A stretch of DNA of 64,000 nt from Ornithinibacillus sp047228935 (GTDB lineage: Bacteria > Bacillota > Bacilli > Bacillales > Amphibacillaceae), in assembly GCF_047228935.1 (NCBI RefSeq), contig NZ_JBFEGG010000002.1, forward strand, positions 186,001-250,000. Reading direction: 5' to 3'. Numbering within the stretch: position 1 is the first letter of the stretch; each line of letters begins with the position of its first letter. Of this stretch, positions 1 to 7,395 are shown piece after piece. Position numbers and translations under genes: made by a program. The notes beneath the pieces are model-generated. The model searched no databases, was not told where the DNA came from, and saw nothing but the letters and a program-made list of their open reading frames with translations.

Positions 1-509
1 GTCACGGTGGAAAGGACCCTGGAGCAATTGGGCATAATGGCGTATTGGAAAAAAACTTAATTTTGGAAACATCTTTAAAAATAGCGAAGGCTCTAGAGGA
101 TAATGGAGCTAAGGTGATTTTAACGAGGGCAGATGATTCCTTTGTCACGTTAAGCGATCGAGTTTTTATTAGTAATCAAAATTCAACCGATGCTTTTATC
201 AGTATTCATTTCAATGCATTTGACGCTGACTATGTTGGTGGTATCAATACGTATTATCACATGAATGGCAAAAGGCTTGCCAATGAAATTCAGATGGCAC
301 TTTCTAAAGAGGTTCCTTTGAAAAATCGAGGAGTCATTCAGCATGATTATCGGGTGCTTCGAGATAATAAATATCCTGCTGTATTACTTGAACTGGGCTT
401 CATAACGAATACAGCAGAATTAGCAACCTTACAAACGGATGATTACAAAGATAAAGTTGCCAGAGCGATTTCAATAGCTTTAATTAGCTATTTTTGGAAT
501 CAAAGATAA
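1..509 (+). CDS. N-acetylmuramoyl-L-alanine amidase (Amidase_3), 5' end outside window
   Basis: The reading frame is open from base 3, so the gene starts before the window and only the C-terminal ~168 residues are seen. It opens with the Amidase_3 zinc motif HGGKDPGA. A Glu follows in VLEKN, then a second His in SIHFNA and the catalytic Glu in LLELGF. These are the zinc ligands and general base of enzymes that cleave the MurNAc-L-Ala bond of peptidoglycan. The catalytic domain runs to the stop, so any cell-wall-binding domain or signal peptide must be N-terminal and unseen. A strong hairpin follows the stop. The family is certain; whether it is a CwlC-, LytC- or CwlD-type enzyme cannot be judged without the N-terminus. 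Confidence 0.9.
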   Translation, partial: HGGKDPGAIGHNGVLEKNLILETSLKIAKALEDNGAKVILTRADDSFVTLSDRVFISNQNSTDAFISIHFNAFDADYVGGINTYYHMNGKRLANEIQMALSKEVPLKNRGVIQHDYRVLRDNKYPAVLLELGFITNTAELATLQTDDYKDKVARAISIALISYFWNQR

Positions 510-556
510 AGAGATGTCTCAAATAGGGAATCTTCCCTCTAAGACATCTCTTTCGA
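508..556. terminator. bidirectional Rho-independent terminator
   Basis: A 12-bp perfect stem (AAAGAGATGTCT at 508-519 and its complement at 542-553) flanks a loop that itself can pair. T-rich flanks let it serve both the amidase gene on the plus strand and the GyrI-like gene on the minus strand, which converge here. Confidence 0.8.
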
Positions 557-1024
557 TTATTTAATCGGAATATTTATGATTAATCTTGGTCGTTCATTGA
601 TTGGATGATAACCTGCTGGGTAAATTTCTAGATGTTCTAACGACGCTTTCTCATCTACATTGTACCCATTTTCTTCAATCCACTCATACACTTTCGTATA
701 GGAATCACCAACATTTTCTTCTTCACTATGCTTATAAGTTGCATACGTCAAACCAGGAACTGTAATTCGTTCCATTCCGTCTGGGAGTTCCCCAACAGAA
801 TCTAGAACTTTACAGCAAAGATAGTATGTAAAACCTTCCGCTGAAACATCATAAGAAATACCGAAAACTGATGACGTATCTGTACCATTAGGTAGTTCCT
901 CTAATCTCTCACGGAATTGTTGCATAAAAGTCCGAATCTCTCCAGCCTGAGCTTGCTTAAATGTACCTTCCCAGCGCACACCAATTGCATCAAAACTCAC
1001 TCGCTCCGTTACCGTGATCTCCAT
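557..1024 (-). CDS. GyrI-like / AraC-effector-binding domain protein
   Basis: This is a ~155-residue stand-alone GyrI-like (SHV2) small-molecule-binding domain, with the usual N-terminal strand, a Phe/Tyr-rich middle and a C-terminal strand containing an EIYPAGYHP-like motif. Such proteins bind hydrophobic ligands or antagonise toxins and gyrase. I place the start at the ATG at 1024 because GGAG lies 8 nt upstream of it and overlaps the alternative GTG at 1031-1033. The gene follows the MerR-methyltransferase gene on the same strand with a short gap, so the two are probably co-transcribed and may share a ligand. No catalytic function is claimed. Confidence 0.8.
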   Translation of the reverse strand: MEITVTERVSFDAIGVRWEGTFKQAQAGEIRTFMQQFRERLEELPNGTDTSSVFGISYDVSAEGFTYYLCCKVLDSVGELPDGMERITVPGLTYATYKHSEEENVGDSYTKVYEWIEENGYNVDEKASLEHLEIYPAGYHPINERPRLIINIPIK

Positions 1025-1081
1025 CTTCTTCACTCCAGTGATATTTTATTTCTTTTATACTAACCTTGCATTTAGAATATT

Positions 1082-2113
1082 TCAACTATAAATACAGATT
1101 ATTCCTAATATGTCGTTTAGTTGTTTGGTTTCTACTTTATAGCCATTTTCTTTTATCCATTCCACTAGTAGCGACTTATCGGCATAGTACTCATCCTCTA
1201 TTGCGTCAATTGCAATACGATTACCCGATTTTTCAAATCCTTCTAGAACTACTTTGCGGTGGGTTTCATCTGCAAACATTAAATCGGCAATGCAGATTTG
1301 ACCATGTGGCTTTAACACGCGAATCATTTCGGCTAAGGCAAGCAGCTTCTCCTCATCAGGAAGATGATGTAACGCATAGCTTGAAACAATGGCATCTACC
1401 GATTGATCTAATAATGGTAAAGCGTGGAAATGTCCTTTTCGTGTCTCTATTTCTGGATGCTTTTCTCTACATATTTCAAGCATTTTTTCAGATTGATCAA
1501 TTCCTATAACCTTATTACCATTAGTTAAAAATCTAGAACCTAAATTCCCTGTCCCAATTCCGATATCTACAATAGTACTATTTGGCTCCAAACGGACTTT
1601 TTCAACTACTAAACTAAGTGCTTCATCATAGCCCTCATGTACATTAAAGATATGTCCTTCTTTTTTAATATGGTCATCATAATCTATTGCTTGTTCATCG
1701 AAATTCCAACGGTCATGCCATTTATTCCGAATCTCCTTCATATTTTTTAAATGATTGGCCAGTTGATGAATGGCTTCGAACGAATTGGGTGCAGTAGATT
1801 TTTCTAACATTTGATCAATTGTTTCAATCATGTCACGCATCTCTAACCACTGTTCAAAAAGTGCTGAACGTTGGATATCAAGATATTGTGTAATACTTAA
1901 TTCTGGATTATCTAGTATCGTTTTTATATCTCTTATAGAAACTCCTATTTCTCTTAACGCTAAAATAGTACTCAGTCTATAAAGATCCGTTTCTGAAAAA
2001 TCACGATATTGGTTGCTTTTATCTTTTTTCGGTGTGATTAACCCTTTCTCTTCATAGAATCGTAATGCCTTTGGTGTTGTATTTAAAAACTTTGCGACTT
2101 CTTTAATTTTCAA
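1082..2113 (-). CDS. MerR-type regulator fused to SAM-dependent methyltransferase
   Basis: The N-terminal ~70 residues are a MerR winged helix (KIKEVAKFLNTTPKALRFYEEKGL). A helical linker to about residue 110 precedes a class I methyltransferase domain with the SAM-binding motif VDIGIGTGNLG near residues 183-193, and ALHHLPD and RVLKPHG motifs further on. The reading frame extends upstream to a GTG at 2137, but that codon overlaps the -10 element of the gene's own MerR-type promoter. I therefore choose the TTG at 2113, preceded by GGGAG at 8 nt. MerR-methyltransferase fusions are found in Bacillaceae; the inducer and methyl acceptor are unknown. It is likely autoregulated and co-transcribed with the GyrI-like gene downstream. 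Confidence 0.85.
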   Translation of the reverse strand: MKIKEVAKFLNTTPKALRFYEEKGLITPKKDKSNQYRDFSETDLYRLSTILALREIGVSIRDIKTILDNPELSITQYLDIQRSALFEQWLEMRDMIETIDQMLEKSTAPNSFEAIHQLANHLKNMKEIRNKWHDRWNFDEQAIDYDDHIKKEGHIFNVHEGYDEALSLVVEKVRLEPNSTIVDIGIGTGNLGSRFLTNGNKVIGIDQSEKMLEICREKHPEIETRKGHFHALPLLDQSVDAIVSSYALHHLPDEEKLLALAEMIRVLKPHGQICIADLMFADETHRKVVLEGFEKSGNRIAIDAIEDEYYADKSLLVEWIKENGYKVETKQLNDILGIICIYS

Positions 2114-2135
2114 CGTGACCGCTCCCTTCCCCTTC

Positions 2136-2166
2136 ACTATAAACGTTACCCTTAGGGGAAGGTAAA
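2136..2166 (-). promoter_or_regulatory. MerR-type promoter with 19-bp spacer
   Basis: On the minus strand -35 TTTACC (2161-2166) and -10 TATAGT (2136-2141) are separated by 19 bp. The spacer carries the imperfect dyad CCTTCCCCTAAGGGTAAC. Over-long spacers with a central dyad are the hallmark of promoters twisted open by MerR proteins. The site directly precedes the MerR-methyltransferase gene, which supports autoregulation. Confidence 0.75.
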
Positions 2167-2173
2167 GACTTTT

Positions 2174-2202
2174 TTTAAAAATAATTTCATCTCTGTTATA
2201 AT
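2174..2202 (+). promoter_or_regulatory. putative sigma-A promoter of the 416-aa gene
   Basis: A consensus -10 TATAAT at 2197-2202 lies 31 bp upstream of the ATG at 2234. The -35 (TTTAAA at 2174-2179, 17-bp spacer) is weak. It diverges from the MerR-type promoter. Confidence 0.5.
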
Positions 2203-2233
2203 GTTAGCGAATCCGACAAAGTGAGGGATAAGA

Positions 2234-3484
2234 ATGAACGAGCAAATAAAAGAGATTGCTGAGACGGTTCAAGAAAAATATGGACTTGATCAATATGTTT
2301 TAAAAAGAAATCATATTTATATGGAAAAGAGTTTAGATAGTCAAACAAATTACATACTTTCACTAGAGTTATTCCCTAAAGAACATGCTGAAGGCGAAGG
2401 AGATTATAATCCAGCAGGAACGGCCGTCATAGAAATGAACCTTCATACGAAAGAGCTGAAGCAAATTATTTTTGTAAACAACGTATCCTTTGCAAGTGGT
2501 GATGGGTTTCCTTCTCCTGAAATCGAGGATGTGATCGAATGGGTAGAAGAAACGACTGGGATGATGTTCGGAAGACAATTTAAACTTGTCCATGAAGACG
2601 AGACAGATTTTGCTTTCCAGGCAACTGTAGATAATATGGAGGTTGCACCAACTGGTCATATTGAATTAACTTATAATGATGACAAGCAACTAACGCAATT
2701 TTCCATTGATGGTGTGTTCCCGTCAGAAGAAGATGTAGAATGGGAGCCATTTTCTTTAACAAAAGATGATTGCATAGAAGAGATTAAGCAGCATTTAGCG
2801 TTAATAGAAACGCCAATCGAGGTAGAAGAAAAATGGATGAAGCTTTGGACCTTTAAGCCTTTTTACATCCGAAATGATAAAACCAAGATTATTTTACCCG
2901 AAGCTGTTTATCAATTAGATACGTATAAAGATTTTCATTTAAAGTTAGAATGGAATGAACCTATTGAAAGAAAATTCGACCCTATGGAAATTGATTTTTC
3001 AACGGAGATTACGTATGAAGATGCCGTGGCAAAAAAACAGATTAAGCATTTGACCGATAAAGAAGTACAAGCATGTGTAGAGGAAACGCGAGACTTTTTA
3101 AGTAGTTTATATCCGGATGATTCCGGTAAATGGACACTTACTGGTATGTACCCAGAAAAGGATTTTATTATTTCTGAGCTTAAAACTGAATCTCTGAAAG
3201 CATTAGAGCGCAAAATCAAAATTATTATTCACCGAGAAAGCTTGAAAACAGCTAATTACTGGGACAGTAAGTTTCTTTTAGAGGTCTTTGAATCGTATAC
3301 AGGGGCAGAGGAAGCTAAAATTGCGGAAGATGAAGCATTTGAAAAAATGATTAGCCATATTACCGTTACACCTGTTTATGTAAAGGAAGCTAATTCTGAT
3401 CAATACTATCTTTGTGGAAAAGTAGATTGTGATGTAGTCTTGGATAGTGCGACTGGGGAAGTTATTGGAATAGATGATCTTTAG
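2234..3484 (+). CDS. conserved-type hypothetical protein, possible YcdB/YcdC-like repeats
   Basis: This is a 416-residue acidic, soluble-looking protein with no signal peptide or membrane segment. Two regions (roughly residues 40-170 and 225-405) both look like alternating strand-helix modules rich in Asp, Glu, Trp and Tyr. Each ends in a motif of the kind ..GTAVIEMNLHTKEL.. or ..DVVLDSATGEVIGID... The pattern resembles PepSY/YcdB-type repeat domains, a weak assignment made from the pattern alone. The start is an ATG preceded by GTGAGGGAT, under its own promoter. The gene is divergent from the MerR-methyltransferase operon, and the context gives no function. Confidence 0.6.
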   Translation: MNEQIKEIAETVQEKYGLDQYVLKRNHIYMEKSLDSQTNYILSLELFPKEHAEGEGDYNPAGTAVIEMNLHTKELKQIIFVNNVSFASGDGFPSPEIEDVIEWVEETTGMMFGRQFKLVHEDETDFAFQATVDNMEVAPTGHIELTYNDDKQLTQFSIDGVFPSEEDVEWEPFSLTKDDCIEEIKQHLALIETPIEVEEKWMKLWTFKPFYIRNDKTKIILPEAVYQLDTYKDFHLKLEWNEPIERKFDPMEIDFSTEITYEDAVAKKQIKHLTDKEVQACVEETRDFLSSLYPDDSGKWTLTGMYPEKDFIISELKTESLKALERKIKIIIHRESLKTANYWDSKFLLEVFESYTGAEEAKIAEDEAFEKMISHITVTPVYVKEANSDQYYLCGKVDCDVVLDSATGEVIGIDDL

Positions 3485-3506
3485 TTTGGTGCGTTTGGAG
3501 GTATCT

Positions 3507-3665
3507 GTTACCTTTTGGATGTGCTTTTCTCGGGATAAGGGCTTAGACAGCTGTTGTCAGTTACCTTATAAAAATGCTTTTCCTGGATAAGGACTTAGAC
3601 GACCGTTTCTTGGTACCTTTTTATGCTGTTGTTTCCGATAATTGGGCTTAGAGCAATATTATCGT
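3507..3665. repeat. three degenerate 53-bp tandem repeats
   Basis: Copies start at about 3507, 3560 and 3613. Each has a GTTACCTTT-like head, a central GCTTTTCC-GGATAAGG-type block and then GGCTTAGAC. Copies 1 and 2 are the most similar; copy 3 has drifted (GATAATTGGGCTTAGA). No ORF spans them. They fill the space between the 416-aa gene and the ykoY leader. Confidence 0.65.
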
Positions 3666-3838
3666 TTCTTTTTTCATCGGCTAAAATCCGAAAAGAGGCC
3701 AGAGAACTCTCTCCCCTATTTTTTAACTACCATTCCATTATTTACATTTGTTTAAGTGGGTACTCTTTGAATACAAAGAGGGTAAACTTCTAAAACTAAC
3801 CATAGGTAAGGGCACTCACCCATTAACAAGACAATTTA

Positions 3839-3867
3839 TTGACAGATTTTCGAATTAATGATTAAAT
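3839..3867 (+). promoter_or_regulatory. putative sigma-A promoter of the ykoY leader
   Basis: A consensus -35 TTGACA (3839-3844) is followed after 17 bp by TTAAAT (3862-3867). Initiation would fall a few bases before the riboswitch. A perfect TATAAT at 3872-3877 lies too far from this -35 but may also contribute. Confidence 0.5.
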
Positions 3868-3880
3868 TAAAATATAATTT

Positions 3881-4005
3881 CAAAGGGGAGTAGCTTTAAC
3901 AGTTATGTCGTCATTTCAGAGTATCTTGTATACTCTCGGCATTTCTGGCAACTCGGTGTTGTTAGCAAGACCTTTGCCGACTTGGTAAAGGTCTATTCTT
4001 TTTTA
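3881..4005 (+). ncRNA. yybP-ykoY manganese riboswitch
   Basis: The leader begins with AAAGGGGAGTAGC, continues with GTCGTCA and GGCATTTCTGGCAACTCGG, and returns through GTTAGCAAGACCTTTGCC. These are the conserved paired and loop elements of the yybP-ykoY family. The class binds Mn2+ and switches on TerC-like exporters and P-type ATPases. It is followed directly by a terminator hairpin and then by a TerC/YkoY gene, the classic context. Mn2+ binding should stabilise the aptamer and disrupt the terminator; that is family knowledge and is not shown here. Confidence 0.9.
3968..4005 (+). terminator. riboswitch expression-platform terminator
   Basis: The stem AGACCTTT / AAAGGTCT (3968-3994) is followed by a T-rich run. 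Its 5' arm overlaps the last aptamer strand (AAGACCTTTGCC), so aptamer and terminator are mutually exclusive. Confidence 0.8.
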
Positions 4006-4069
4006 GAGGCCTTTACCATGTCAGGTGGTTAAGACCTCTATTTTTTATGTTGGAAGGGAGAAATTTTAC

Positions 4070-4945
4070 GTGGAGTCAATTTGGTTAGAGTATGCCTGGA
4101 CCCTATTAATTTTAATTGGGCTAGAAGGTATATTGTCTGCTGACAACGCACTCGTTTTAGCAGTTATCGCAAAACATTTACCAGAAGATCAGAAGAAAAA
4201 AGCTATTAACTATGGTATTTTTATGGCGTTTCTATTCCGATTCGCAGCACTATTTGCTATATCTTTTATAGCTAATGTATGGCAGGTGCAAGCAATCGGT
4301 GCCGCTTATTTAATTTATTTAGGTTTAAAACATGTTATTCAAGATCACTTTGCAAAAGATAAAGGGGATAAGAAGGAAGCTGAGAAGGAATCTGCTGGTA
4401 AGGGTTTCTGGCCAACTGTAGGTAAAATTGGTTTAGCTGACCTTGCATTTGCTATCGATTCTATCCTAGCTGCGGTTGCACTTGCAATCGTTCTGCCAGA
4501 AACTGGCCTAGGTCACTTCGGTGGAATGGATACAGGACAATTCCTAATTGTTGTATTAGCCGGTATCGCCGGATTAATCTTAATTAAATTTGCAGCCGGA
4601 TGGTTTGTTCAACTGTTGGATAAAAAACCTGGACTGGAAACAGTCGCTTATCTGATTGTTGCTTGGGTCGGGGTGAAATTAGCTGTTATTACTTTAAGTC
4701 ATGACAGAGTACACATCCTACCACATGAATTCCCACATAGTACTGGATGGACAGTTGCTTTCTGGGGAGTACTACTTGCAATAGCCATTATCGGTTGGTT
4801 TGTGTCTGGTAAATCAGATGAGAATGTAGAAAACGGAGATAGTGAAGTAGTCGAAGAAGTTAAAGATGATGTAGTAAACGAAGAGAATGAAGAGAACAAA
4901 AATAATAAAGAAGTTTCAAATGAAGGTTCATCATCTGAAACATAA
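4070..4945 (+). CDS. ykoY: TerC-family membrane protein YkoY (Mn2+ exporter type)
   Basis: This is a 291-residue TerC-family integral membrane protein with about seven membrane segments. It has the acidic family motifs EGILSADNALVLA near the N-terminus and DLAFAIDSILA in the middle, whose Asp residues are thought to bind metal. A highly acidic tail of about 45 residues (Glu/Asp/Asn-rich) follows the last segment. I choose the GTG at 4070, preceded by GGAAGGGAG. The in-frame GTG at 4025 lies inside the riboswitch expression platform and lacks a ribosome binding site. YkoY/MeeY homologues export manganese, possibly supplying exoenzymes, which fits the Mn2+ riboswitch upstream. It is monocistronic, ending at a strong terminator. 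Confidence 0.9.
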   Translation: MESIWLEYAWTLLILIGLEGILSADNALVLAVIAKHLPEDQKKKAINYGIFMAFLFRFAALFAISFIANVWQVQAIGAAYLIYLGLKHVIQDHFAKDKGDKKEAEKESAGKGFWPTVGKIGLADLAFAIDSILAAVALAIVLPETGLGHFGGMDTGQFLIVVLAGIAGLILIKFAAGWFVQLLDKKPGLETVAYLIVAWVGVKLAVITLSHDRVHILPHEFPHSTGWTVAFWGVLLAIAIIGWFVSGKSDENVENGDSEVVEEVKDDVVNEENEENKNNKEVSNEGSSSET

Positions 4946-4952
4946 AATATCA

Positions 4953-4991
4953 AAAAACCAAACCCGTATTACAGTACAGGTTTGGTTTTTT
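4953..4991 (+). terminator. Rho-independent terminator of ykoY
   Basis: The stem AACCAAACC / GGTTTGGTT with a short loop is followed by a T run. It lies immediately after the ykoY stop codon. Confidence 0.85.
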
Positions 4992-5035
4992 TACATTGAC
5001 TCTGTGGCTCTACTTAGCTTAAACACAGTTCTCCG

Positions 5036-6001
5036 TTATTTCTCTCTACTCAGTGCTCTCCGGCGATCATGTAATACCATCAAGATGACAGAACCCATTA
5101 ATACTCCTAAAACACTACCTAATTCTGTAGAAATCACATGGGCTATCGGAGCTTCCAGTACAGGTTGTGCATCTGGTCGGGTCGAGGATAATCGATTGAA
5201 GAGATTAAATGAGAACAGCATTCCTGACGAAACCCACGCTGCTATCATAGGAGGATAAAAACTCCTCGAACCGCGGCCAGTTGTCAGAACCAACACTCCC
5301 CACGCTCCAGCAAGAGCCCAGACACCTGTACTAAGCGATAATAAGTGCCACCATAAATCACGACTTTCTAACAGGCTATGGTTCATGCCTATCGTTCCAC
5401 CAAATGACCAGTATAGTTTGATCACTCCAAGTAGAACACAGCCTGTCGCAACAAGCCGGGCAATTGAAACTTGAAGTTTTTGGCTATTATGTGGAAGTGA
5501 TTCCATGTGTAATGGACCGATAATTGACTCTGGCCAACGTTTTCTAACGTATCCAGCTACTGCGAAAGGTAGGCAGATTCCGACACCAACCAATGAGATC
5601 ATTACCAAAACCTGCTCCAATATCCAAATATCAGCTGACCCTAGCTGCTGATCACGTATCATAGCAGCAGGACCAAGAACTGGTGCTAGCAATACCATAG
5701 GGACGAGCAAACCTGTACCTACCCATATAGGTAAGGCAACCAACCAAGCGGGTAGCTTTTCTCCCCATTTCATACTAAATGCTAAAGATAATAGGATACC
5801 AACAAGAGCAAGAACCAAGGTTACGGCATTTGCAGTTCGCCAACTAGGGTCACCCATATGATCTGTCGGCATGAAGAATCCAAATGTCCAAGCAATTTTT
5901 ATTAACAGGTAAGGTGATATTGCTATTGCCGCAGCATAACCCCAATTAATTCTACGCTTTCCTACAAATTGATAACCACGCTTTTCTTTTACTATTGACA
6001 T
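5036..6001 (-). CDS. polytopic membrane protein of unknown function
   Basis: This 321-residue protein has about eight hydrophobic helices separated by short Arg/Lys-rich loops (e.g. YVRKRWPES, HDRRRALSREK at the C-terminus). I recognise no motif or family. Base use is visibly richer in G and C than its neighbours, which hints at acquisition by transfer. Its ATG overlaps the stop of a 39-codon upstream ORF (ATGTCAATAG), so translation is probably coupled. I see no good internal ribosome binding site of its own. It converges with the ykoY terminator. Function unknown. Confidence 0.7.
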   Translation of the reverse strand: MSIVKEKRGYQFVGKRRINWGYAAAIAISPYLLIKIAWTFGFFMPTDHMGDPSWRTANAVTLVLALVGILLSLAFSMKWGEKLPAWLVALPIWVGTGLLVPMVLLAPVLGPAAMIRDQQLGSADIWILEQVLVMISLVGVGICLPFAVAGYVRKRWPESIIGPLHMESLPHNSQKLQVSIARLVATGCVLLGVIKLYWSFGGTIGMNHSLLESRDLWWHLLSLSTGVWALAGAWGVLVLTTGRGSRSFYPPMIAAWVSSGMLFSFNLFNRLSSTRPDAQPVLEAPIAHVISTELGSVLGVLMGSVILMVLHDRRRALSREK

Positions 6002-6111
6002 AGGAACACCTTGACTGGATCCCCATGACGGTTGATAATTTCTATCTCATTGCCCTTTAGAAACCTCTTTTCGACTGGTTCTAGTGTCATATCATGTAAC
6101 GCATATACCAT
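5992..6111 (-). CDS. small 39-aa protein upstream of and overlapping the membrane protein gene
   Basis: An ATG at 6111, preceded by GAGGGGG at 6 nt, opens a 39-codon frame ending at TAG 5992-5994. The stop overlaps the ATG of the 321-aa membrane protein by 10 nt. The peptide is polar, with an NRHGDPVKVF segment and no membrane helix. The good ribosome binding site and the overlap argue that it is translated. It could be a leader peptide or a small partner subunit. I recognise no homologue. Confidence 0.55.
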   Translation of the reverse strand: MVYALHDMTLEPVEKRFLKGNEIEIINRHGDPVKVFLCQ

Positions 6112-6248
6112 TAAATTCCCCCTCATTCTTCTTCCACTTATTTACCATTAGGTTAAATGTCTAATATTCAAAATCTTATACGTATTTTAACATATATTAA
6201 CAGCCATCTATACTATATTTTTGAAAATCATTATTTGAATATAACCAT

Positions 6249-6295
6249 AAAAAATAGCCCTCTGCGCTCATATGAGAACAGAGGACTATTTTTTA
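6249..6295. terminator. bidirectional Rho-independent terminator
   Basis: The stem TAGCCCTCTG / CAGAGGACTA (one mismatch) is flanked by an A run on one side and a T run on the other. It lies downstream of the minus-strand beta-subunit gene, about 60 bp past its stop, and upstream of the 39-aa ORF. Confidence 0.75.
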
Positions 6296-6351
6296 TGAAA
6301 TGGTGAAATTACACTTTTATTTAACCTTGAACAAGGGTTGAAGTACATTTT

Positions 6352-7395
6352 CTACAAATCGTCAAACCCATTCAAATCACTAGTTTTCGTATACTGCCTT
6401 GATTTTTGTTCAAAGAAATCTGTTTTCGTACCATCTATATTATCTACATAGGCACGAATCCATCTCATCGGATTTTCCACAAAATCTGGATATATCTCAC
6501 TTAACCCAAGCAGACGCAACATTTTATTTGCGCGGTATTTTATATAGCCAAACATTTGATCAAGCTCAATTCCTTCCACATCTGCAAGTACATACGTTGA
6601 CCATTCGATTTCCATATCGACTGCTTTTCGAAATTCTTCATATACCCATTCCATGAAGTCCGCATGATTATGTTCTGGGTATTCAGCTAATGTCGCACGG
6701 AACAGCTCCGAGATAAATTTACCATGCTCAAGCTCATCCCGGTTGATATAACTAATCATCGTTGACGTTCCAACCATTTTATTTTCCCGTGCAAGATGAT
6801 AAAAGAAAGCAAATCCCGAATAGAAAAAGAGTCCTTCCAGTAGCGATGTGTAAATAAGTGTCTTTAATATATTTTCAACCGTAGGCTTTTCTACAAATGC
6901 ATTATAACCTGTTATTAAACGTTCGTTCCGTTTTAATAAAATAGGGTTCTTTCTCCCTAATTCAAAGGCTTCCTTCTGCTCTTCTAATGAAACGACCGAT
7001 GATAATACATAGGAATAGCTTTCATTATGAACTGCTTCCTGCTGCGAAATTACCGCCAGGATAGACTGAACAGATGGATCGGTTGCATATAATGACAACA
7101 ATAATGCGGTTCTCGTTTGTGGTGCATCTAGTGTTGACAAAAGTCCTATAATTTTCAAATACGCATCCTGTTCTGTCCTAGTTAGCATCGGGAACTGTTT
7201 AACATCGGAAAACATATTGATTTCGTCTGCTTGCCAATAATTCCCAACCAATCGCTTATACATCTTATACCAATGGGGATATTTAATATCATTCCAATTA
7301 AGGATACCACTTGATTTTCCTCCAAATACTTTCGTTGCTTTATTCGGATTACGCGGCTCCATTGTTTTGGCTTTTTCAAGCAATGTTTCTGCCAT
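6352..7395 (-). CDS. ribonucleoside-diphosphate reductase beta subunit (class I)
   Basis: This 347-residue ferritin-like R2 subunit carries the full set of di-metal and radical residues. They are D90 (STLDAP), E120, H123 and Y127 (EAVHNESY), E187 (LLEGLF), and E221 and H224 (RDELEHG). The E-x2-H-x3-Y spacing matches class Ia NrdB. The start is the ATG at 7395 behind GGAGGGAG; the frame extends upstream without a site. The gene overlaps the end of the flavodoxin gene by 20 nt, the last of an alpha-flavodoxin-beta operon. It makes the radical used by the alpha subunit for deoxynucleotide synthesis. Class Ia versus Ib (metal Fe or Mn) cannot be settled from sequence. Confidence 0.92.
   Translation of the reverse strand: MAETLLEKAKTMEPRNPNKATKVFGGKSSGILNWNDIKYPHWYKMYKRLVGNYWQADEINMFSDVKQFPMLTRTEQDAYLKIIGLLSTLDAPQTRTALLLSLYATDPSVQSILAVISQQEAVHNESYSYVLSSVVSLEEQKEAFELGRKNPILLKRNERLITGYNAFVEKPTVENILKTLIYTSLLEGLFFYSGFAFFYHLARENKMVGTSTMISYINRDELEHGKFISELFRATLAEYPEHNHADFMEWVYEEFRKAVDMEIEWSTYVLADVEGIELDQMFGYIKYRANKMLRLLGLSEIYPDFVENPMRWIRAYVDNIDGTKTDFFEQKSRQYTKTSDLNGFDDL

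Noticed and set aside
3507..3665. CRISPR array
   Set aside because: Units are 53 bp, contiguous and degenerate, without conserved repeat plus unique spacer alternation, and there are no cas genes.
4887..5258. 123-codon plus-strand frame across the ykoY tail and terminator
   Set aside because: It crosses a strong terminator and overlaps two real genes on other frames, with no ribosome binding site.
5036..6001. Naming the unknown membrane protein as a specific transporter
   Set aside because: It has several hydrophobic helices but no transporter motif that I recognise, so no function is given.
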